Of a stretch of DNA of 64,000 bases, positions 59,156 to 64,000 are shown one piece after another (within the stretch, counting starts at the first letter, position 1; each line of letters opens with the position of its first letter). Made by a program: the position numbers and the translations under genes. This DNA comes from JARBUG01 sp035628915 (GTDB lineage: Bacteria > Bacillota > Sulfobacillia > Symbiobacteriales > Symbiobacteriaceae). Under the pieces are notes generated by a model. The model had not been told where the DNA came from, searched no databases, and saw only the letters and a list, made by a program, of their open reading frames with translations. Location of the stretch: NCBI GenBank assembly GCA_035628915.1, contig DASPIW010000062.1:1-64000 (forward strand), written 5' to 3'.

Positions 59156-59480
59156 GTGGCCATTAGTAGAATGTCCCTCATTGACCTGATCCATAAGTGC
59201 GGAGTCAAAGGTGACTCGGACTTTCTTCGGTAAGGACTCAAGGTGCACCTTCTGGCTGTCGTTCCTTCGGAGCCTTGTGGTGCGCGGGCCCCACGATGTG
59301 CAGTTGGTGATCAGTGATGCCCATGTGGGATTGCGACAGGCGATTCCAGTTGCCATAGGCACTGCCTGCTGGCAGCGGTGCCGGGTGCATTTCGTCCGCA
59401 GTGTTCAGGCGCTGGTCCCCAAGGCAGCGGTGCCGATGGTGACCCGCCTCATCCGCACGAATGGCCCGCACATTACACTT
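59156..59480 (+). pseudogene. IS256-family transposase relic
   Basis: After AGGAGGA, the GTG at 59156 opens VAISRMSLIDLIHKCGVKGD, then SDFLR and a stop, matching the N-terminus of IS256 transposases. In another frame (about 59238-59470) follow FWLSFLRSLVVRG, VQLVISDAHVGLRQAI and WQRCRVHFVRSVQALVPKAA, the catalytic-core region. Most of the middle and the C-terminus are missing. Inactive. Confidence 0.8.
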
Positions 59481-59589
59481 GGCCCCAAGGCCGTGCTCCC
59501 GCAGGGCGTCCAGCACCCGCATCCCCGAGCGAGCGAGAGATCTATATCTAGGGAACTCTACCGAAATAAAAACGTAATACGCGCGTCCC

Positions 59590-59662
59590 TTGACATTCTG
59601 CATGGGCGTTGTATACTCAGTTTCGAACATGTTCGAAACCCGTTCGAATCACGTTCGAATCA
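59590..59662 (+). promoter_or_regulatory. Promoter and operator array of the TetR gene
   Basis: TTGACA, 16-nt spacer, TATACT (59590-59617). An 18-bp perfect palindrome TTTCGAACATGTTCGAAA follows at 59621-59638, then two direct CGTTCGAATCA repeats (59641-59651, 59652-59662). All carry TTCGAA. Expected autorepression site of the TetR protein. Confidence 0.85.
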
Positions 59663-59679
59663 CGTGTAGAGGTGCTGCA

Positions 59680-60249
59680 ATGAGCGAAAGAGACCAGGTC
59701 ACGAAAGAACGCATCCTGGCGGCGGCCCTTGCCATTTTGGTCGAGGAGGATGACCCGGACCGGATTACTGTCCGCCAGATCACCGAACGCGCCGGCGTGG
59801 CCGTCAGCGCGATCAACTATCACTTTCAGAGCAAGGAGAACCTGCTGTACACGGCCGTGGGCCAGTTGATCAACGATGTCGCCGCTCCGTGGTATCAAAC
59901 TGTATCCCATACAGATATGGACCCGGTGACCCGTCTGAAAAGGCTGGTTCGGGAGTCGTTCCCCGTTGTGACCCGGTACCGAAAACTCGCCACCATGGCT
60001 CTGACGCAGGGGCTGCTCCGCGGGGATCTGACAGCGCACACGCTGGTCATTCCCCTGGTGCGGGACTTCTTGGGCCCCGGCGTAAGCGAGCTGCAGTTGC
60101 GTCTGACCGCGTATCAACTGATCACTACCCTACAGACTGCCTTCATTCAGGCGGATGCGTTCCGTCGCTTCGCCGGCGTCAACCTCTTCGACGAAGCACA
60201 GCGGGACGCTGTGATTGATCTGTTAGTCGACAACGTTATGAAGAAATAA
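59680..60249 (+). CDS. TetR-family repressor
   Basis: 189 residues from the ATG at 59680. N-terminal helix-turn-helix: KERILAAALAILVEEDDPDR and ITERAGVAVSAINYHFQSKE. The C-terminal ligand-binding domain is all helical and typical in size. Ligand unknown. First gene of an operon with a small membrane protein 13 bp downstream. Confidence 0.92.
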   Translation: MSERDQVTKERILAAALAILVEEDDPDRITVRQITERAGVAVSAINYHFQSKENLLYTAVGQLINDVAAPWYQTVSHTDMDPVTRLKRLVRESFPVVTRYRKLATMALTQGLLRGDLTAHTLVIPLVRDFLGPGVSELQLRLTAYQLITTLQTAFIQADAFRRFAGVNLFDEAQRDAVIDLLVDNVMKK

Positions 60250-60262
60250 GGAGAGAATTTCC

Positions 60263-60463
60263 ATGAAGGTCCTTATGAAGATTGGCATCATCCTGTCCCT
60301 GACCCTGTTGGCTTCCCAGACGATTTGCGGCTTGTGGATTGGTTCCAAGGGGGCCGAAGCTTCATCTATCAAGTTCCATGTCGTTCAGGGTCTGATCGCC
60401 GTAAGCGTCACGGCCATTACGCTGATTGTGGCCGCGGTTTCCCTGAGAGCGACGGCACGCTGA
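60263..60463 (+). CDS. Small two-span membrane protein
   Basis: 66 residues with AAGGAGAG before the ATG. Two hydrophobic helices (about 5-25 and 40-60) joined by a short loop. No family recognised. Likely regulated by, and working with, the TetR system. Confidence 0.7.
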   Translation: MKVLMKIGIILSLTLLASQTICGLWIGSKGAEASSIKFHVVQGLIAVSVTAITLIVAAVSLRATAR

Positions 60464-60545
60464 GCCCTGTGATCACACGGCACGGGCCTTCCCACGGGTA
60501 GCCTACGAGTACATATGGAGCATCAACAAAGGGAGATGTCGAATT

Positions 60546-61505
60546 GTGACCAAGTTATTCAAAGGGATTTCCCTGAGCATCGTTCTGTCTTTCTTGATGG
60601 CTGTGCTGGTTTCACCAGCATTTGCCGCGGAAGAATTCCGGGTCAAGGTTCCCGGCGCCGGAGAGCGGTATGTCGCCGTCTCAAATGTGGTCGACAAGAA
60701 GCCGGATATCGGTTTGCTCGTGGCCAACGCCCCCGCCACCGTAACCTTCCATGGGAACAACCTGGCCCTGGAGCGGGTCACGTTCTTTGCCACGGGAGAG
60801 CTCAAGGATGGCCGGCTTCACTTCGATGGTGAGGGCGAACCGGTCACGTTTGATGTGAAGAAGTACACGAATCCCGGACAGACCGAGGAACTCGACGCGC
60901 TGGTCACCGCGCCCCTCGATATTCCGGAGTATGTAACGGGCAACTACGCTACCCTGAGCAAGCCCGGGTACTACGTCGTGGTTGCCGCACCGGAAGCCAT
61001 TGCTCCCGCTGTGTTCACCATCCAGGTGACTGCCCAGGCCGGTGGTGAAACGCCTGCCACACCCGAGCCGGTCACGGTCGCCGCAGCGCCGACCGCGTCC
61101 AGGGTCCTGGTCAACGGGACGCCCGTGTCGTTTGAAGCCTACCTCATCAACGGCAACAACTATTTCAAGCTGCGTGACCTGGCCATGGTTGTCAGCGGGT
61201 CGGAGAAGCAGTTCGAGGTCTCCTGGGACGGCGAGAATAACGCCGTCAACCTTGTGACCGGCCAGGCGTATACACCGGTCGGTGGTGAACTCGGACTGGA
61301 CGGGAAGTCCGAATCGCAAAGCGCTGCGCTCACTGATTCGAAGGTTTACGTGAACGGCAAGGAAGTCCAGTTCACCGCCTACAAGATCGGTGGGAACAAC
61401 TACTTCAAGCTGAGAGATGTCGCCAAAGCGATTGGTCTCGGTGTGACCTGGGATCCGAGCACCGGCACCATTAGCATCGACACGAAGTCTCCCTACACGG
61501 AATAG
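60546..61505 (+). CDS. Secreted protein with copper-amine-oxidase-type stalk repeats
   Basis: 319 residues, GTG start after AAAGGGAG. Signal peptide with cleavage near SPAFA-AE. An N-terminal beta domain (about 28-165) is followed by a P/T/A linker and two stalk-like repeats sharing VNG...FEAY/FTAYxIxGNNYFKLRDxA. The paired GNNYFKLRD motifs are characteristic of Bacillota surface stalk proteins. Probably exported and wall- or matrix-associated. Confidence 0.78.
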   Translation: MTKLFKGISLSIVLSFLMAVLVSPAFAAEEFRVKVPGAGERYVAVSNVVDKKPDIGLLVANAPATVTFHGNNLALERVTFFATGELKDGRLHFDGEGEPVTFDVKKYTNPGQTEELDALVTAPLDIPEYVTGNYATLSKPGYYVVVAAPEAIAPAVFTIQVTAQAGGETPATPEPVTVAAAPTASRVLVNGTPVSFEAYLINGNNYFKLRDLAMVVSGSEKQFEVSWDGENNAVNLVTGQAYTPVGGELGLDGKSESQSAALTDSKVYVNGKEVQFTAYKIGGNNYFKLRDVAKAIGLGVTWDPSTGTISIDTKSPYTE

Positions 61506-61544
61506 CTCAGGGAACCAGCTCCGGGAACATAGGAGATGAAGCAC

Positions 61545-62375
61545 TTGACTATGCAGCAGATCGTAAACCGAACCAGCCCCCCGGCCCCCTGGAGCGAAGG
61601 TGACAACATCCCCTGGGACGACCCGGATTTCAGCCGGCGGATGCTGAAAGAACACTTGTCGCAGTATCATGACGCCGCCAGTCGACGCTTCCCCATCATC
61701 GAAAGGCACGTAAGCTGGATCCACACAGATCTGCTCCAGCGCGTGCCCTCCCGGGTACTCGACCTCGGATGTGGCCCCGGACTCTATGCCAACCGACTTG
61801 CCTTGACAGGGCACGATTGCACCGGCATTGACTTCTCACCCGCGTCCATCGCCTACGCCCGCGAGTCAGCCGCCCCGACCGCGACCTTCATCCTGGGCGA
61901 CCTGAGGAAGACTGCTTTTGGTGAGAATTACGACCTGATCATGCTGATCTATGGCGAGTTCAACGTCTTTCGCCCCGCCGACGCCAGAGAGATCCTGCGG
62001 CGTGCGGCCATAGCCCTTGCCCCCGGCGGGCACCTGCTCCTTGAGGTGTCCACCTACGCCGCCGTTAAGGCCATGGGGACTGCCGGCGCCTCCTGGTACT
62101 CAGCGCGCGCCGGCCTGTGGCTAGACCGCCCGAATCTCTGTCTGGAGGAGTCTTTCTGGGACGAGTCGGCCCAAGCCGCAACGACTCGGTACTACGTCAT
62201 CGATGCCGAGTCGGCAGCCGTACAGCGCTGGTCATCCAGCTATCAAGCGTATACCGATGAGGCCTACCGTTCTTTGCTTGCAGACGCTGGGTTCACCCGT
62301 ATCACTCTGCGGGAAGGGCTCGGCGGCGCATCGCCACAGGAGGGGTTCATCGCCATCGAAGCTGTGCGGAACTGA
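61545..62375 (+). CDS. SAM-dependent methyltransferase
   Basis: 276 residues from TTG at 61545, nine bases after AGGAG; ATG at 61536 abuts the site and ATG at 61551 is also possible. Motif I is VLDLGCGPGLYANRLA; motif II-like GIDFSPASIAYARE and motif IV LILGD/DLIMLIYGEF-type stretch; motif V-like LAPGGHLLLEV. Class I methyltransferase fold. The substrate is not known. Confidence 0.88.
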   Translation: MTMQQIVNRTSPPAPWSEGDNIPWDDPDFSRRMLKEHLSQYHDAASRRFPIIERHVSWIHTDLLQRVPSRVLDLGCGPGLYANRLALTGHDCTGIDFSPASIAYARESAAPTATFILGDLRKTAFGENYDLIMLIYGEFNVFRPADAREILRRAAIALAPGGHLLLEVSTYAAVKAMGTAGASWYSARAGLWLDRPNLCLEESFWDESAQAATTRYYVIDAESAAVQRWSSSYQAYTDEAYRSLLADAGFTRITLREGLGGASPQEGFIAIEAVRN

Positions 62376-62472
62376 CCGGCACTGATTCCTGCCGCGACGG
62401 TACGGTCGACCGATACGTAGGCCATGGGGCGCTGCCCCATGGCCTTTTCCATGCACTCACACGACCGGACAC

Positions 62473-62870
62473 AGAAGGCCGGGAGGTTGTTCATCCTTCT
62501 GACCGGCCTCCAGCAATGGGTGGCCGGCGCAGCGCGATACTTGCGCGAAGAGATAGGCCGAACGGCCACGAACCGGCTCCGGGGTGACCTTGTCCTGCAC
62601 TGTCTGAAGCTGGACCTTGCGTTCCACAAGACCCGCACTCCGGGTGAGTTCAGGGAGCGCATAGACGGCGATATCAACTGCTGTCCGCCCTGTTTTCGCG
62701 GGTGCTGATCAGTCTGACCCGCAACGGTCTGCTGATTGCCGGCATTCTTGCGCTGCTCTTTCGGGAAGACTGGCGAGCCGGCGCCGCGGTGGCGCTGTTC
62801 GCAGCAGCTGCACTGGGGTTGATGTTCCATATCCGTCACTTGCTTCATTGGAGAGGTGATGGCAGCCAGA
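62473..62870 (+). pseudogene. ABC exporter transmembrane-domain fragment with frameshift
   Basis: One frame reads AGRLFILLTGLQQWVAGAAR, YLREEIGRTATNRLRGDLVL and TRTPGEFRERIDGDI, typical of ABC exporter membrane domains. A one-base slip near 62675 is needed to continue into LLSALFSRVLISLTRNGLLI and REDWRAGAAVALFAAAA. Both ends and the ATPase domain are missing. Non-functional. Confidence 0.75.
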
Positions 62871-63138
62871 GAGGATCTGTAGGCCAGTCCCAGCAGCACA
62901 ATCGCCTGCCGCTCCAGTCACAATTTGGAGGACTGCTCCTGGTTTCATGAAGTCCCCGTACGGACTGATTAGCTTACAACGTTTTTGGTTTGAGTGCCCT
63001 TCGTTGATGTTCTAGGGGCGGCGGCAGCCTGCAGATTCAAGTCAGGGGACTGCTGGGAAGGCTGCCGATTATGGTACAATCATGAAAATACCAGGAATCA
63101 AAACGCCCCCGGGCGTGATAGCGGAGGTGGCGGCCCCC
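62871..63138. other. Intergenic region with extended -10 promoter
   Basis: Decayed sequence from the ABC fragment gives way to TGGTACAAT (63069-63077 area), an extended -10 box about 60 bp before the next start. The GGAGGTGG ribosome site follows at about 63124. Confidence 0.45.
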
Positions 63139-64000
63139 ATGCAGAGACGACGGTTGCCGGCACTGATCCTGACCATGCTGTTCCTGATCGCGGTACTCAA
63201 CCCGGTGGCAGCTCCGACGGCCGCTGGCCTCTCGCTTGGCGCCCCCGCCGGAGGCAGCGGCAGCGCCCTGGTGATCTCCGCCTGGCAGCGCCTGTACCAG
63301 GGCTGGCACGGCGCCGGCCTGGCCACGGTCACGACCCGTTCGGGCTCGTTCCGTCACTTCTCGGAGCTGCACTATCGCACCCCTGACGGGCGCAACTGCT
63401 GGGGAACCTGGTGCGGCGCCGGCGAGCGGGAGGAGCCCCAGCCATGGGAGTACTTTGACGAACCCGCCACCTACTCTTACCCGGTCCTGTGCGTCACGCC
63501 CGAGGCCGGCGTGAAGGGATACTACCGCATCCTTTTCAGTGGCTGGACGGAAACCAAAGTGGAAAGCCACGTCGACTTCTCCAGTAAGCCTTACCAGGTG
63601 GTCCAGACCACGAAGACGGTGGAACACCCCCCGGCGGAACTGGTCCTGCCGGTGGGGCTGCCGGGGCTAGGCGACCCCAAGCTGGCGCGCACCGACGTCT
63701 CGATGACGCCCGGTTCCGACCTGCTCGTCAGCTGGGCGCCCTCGACGCCGGGGCTGGGCTCGCTGCCGGACTCGTGCTGGGTCATGACCGAGGCGGCCAA
63801 GAACCGGACGATCCTCTACCAGGTAGCGCCGCTCGCCGCACAGCCCAGGGCGCAGCTGCTCACTGATGCTGATGCCTGGAAGCCCGGCGTATCACAGACG
63901 ATCTACGTACGGGTCGATCACGACGCCGCCGCGCCGCTCTGCCCGGTTTCGGTCACCCTCGACCTGCCGGCCTGGCTGCAGGTGGAGGACGCCCAGGGGG
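63139..64000 (+). CDS. Secreted protein of unknown function, 3' end beyond window
   Basis: 287 codons visible, open at the right edge. Signal peptide: QRRRLPALILTMLFLIAVLN with cleavage near PTAAG. The mature part has no recognised motif; it is rich in Trp and Tyr and in beta-type sequence (SGSFRHFSELHYRTPDGRNC, VVQTTKTVEHPPAELVLPVG). Cysteines at CWGTWCG and elsewhere could form disulfides. GGAGGTGG precedes the ATG. Confidence 0.75.
   Translation, partial: MQRRRLPALILTMLFLIAVLNPVAAPTAAGLSLGAPAGGSGSALVISAWQRLYQGWHGAGLATVTTRSGSFRHFSELHYRTPDGRNCWGTWCGAGEREEPQPWEYFDEPATYSYPVLCVTPEAGVKGYYRILFSGWTETKVESHVDFSSKPYQVVQTTKTVEHPPAELVLPVGLPGLGDPKLARTDVSMTPGSDLLVSWAPSTPGLGSLPDSCWVMTEAAKNRTILYQVAPLAAQPRAQLLTDADAWKPGVSQTIYVRVDHDAAAPLCPVSVTLDLPAWLQVEDAQG

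Overview
The window looks like chromosome from a high-GC, spore-lineage-type Bacillota, possibly a Symbiobacterium relative. That assignment is an inference. It rests on the Gram-positive housekeeping order recO-glyQS-ppsR-ppdK-dnaG-rpoD, a T-box leader, two ydaO-type c-di-AMP riboswitches, strong AGGAGG ribosome sites with many GTG/TTG starts, and high-GC codon use. No rRNA, CRISPR array, prophage or intact insertion sequence was seen. Two tRNA genes are present.

Layout. (1) 1-0.9 kb: the 5' part of a secreted CAP-domain protein on the minus strand behind a c-di-AMP riboswitch. (2) 1.1-8.1 kb: a compact bacterial microcompartment (BMC) operon. Its order is a B. subtilis DeoR-like repressor, PduL, BMC-H, BMC-P, CoA-acylating aldehyde dehydrogenase, BMC-T, BMC-H, an RpiB/LacA-like isomerase, BMC-P, BMC-P, and a flavoprotein-deoxyribose-phosphate aldolase fusion. 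The inferred pathway is deoxyribose-5-phosphate to glyceraldehyde-3-phosphate plus acetaldehyde, then acetyl-CoA, then acetyl-phosphate, with acetaldehyde kept inside the shell. (3) 8.1-10.5 kb: an ArsR-type regulator with palindromic operators and an MFS exporter. (4) 10.5-29.5 kb: the conserved recO-glyQS-ppsR-ppdK-dnaG-rpoD block, interrupted by a secreted GH26-like protein, a Dcu dicarboxylate carrier, DUF2157/GDYXXLXY membrane genes, a riboswitch-controlled zinc-ribbon gene and a DUF1189 gene. (5) 29.6-35.0 kb: pstSCAB-phoU and an OmpR-type regulator. (6) 35.1-57.9 kb: anaerobic respiration. This holds TatA, a multi-cluster ferredoxin, two NarX/NarL-type pairs, a molybdopterin reductase operon (NrfD, Fe-S, catalytic, TorD), a copper-flavoured cluster (Met-rich SHOCT protein, cupredoxin, OmpR-type pair), a selenocysteine formate dehydrogenase operon with an AOR-like extra gene, and a chemoreceptor-like protein. 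(7) 58-64 kb: tRNA-Asn, a CAU tRNA, an IS256 relic, a TetR operon, a secreted stalk-domain protein, a methyltransferase, a broken ABC exporter and the start of a secreted protein.

How the parts fit: TatA is consistent with export of the twin-arginine formate dehydrogenase and molybdopterin reductase catalytic subunits. Formate oxidation and reduction of an unidentified S/Se/As-type acceptor could share a quinone pool through their NrfD subunits. PPDK and its regulator, the Dcu carrier and acetyl-phosphate from the BMC point to fermentative or anaerobic metabolism. The most interesting system is the deoxyribose-type BMC: its fused signature enzyme, its LacA-like active site and the lack of a local alcohol dehydrogenase or acetate kinase make it worth study.
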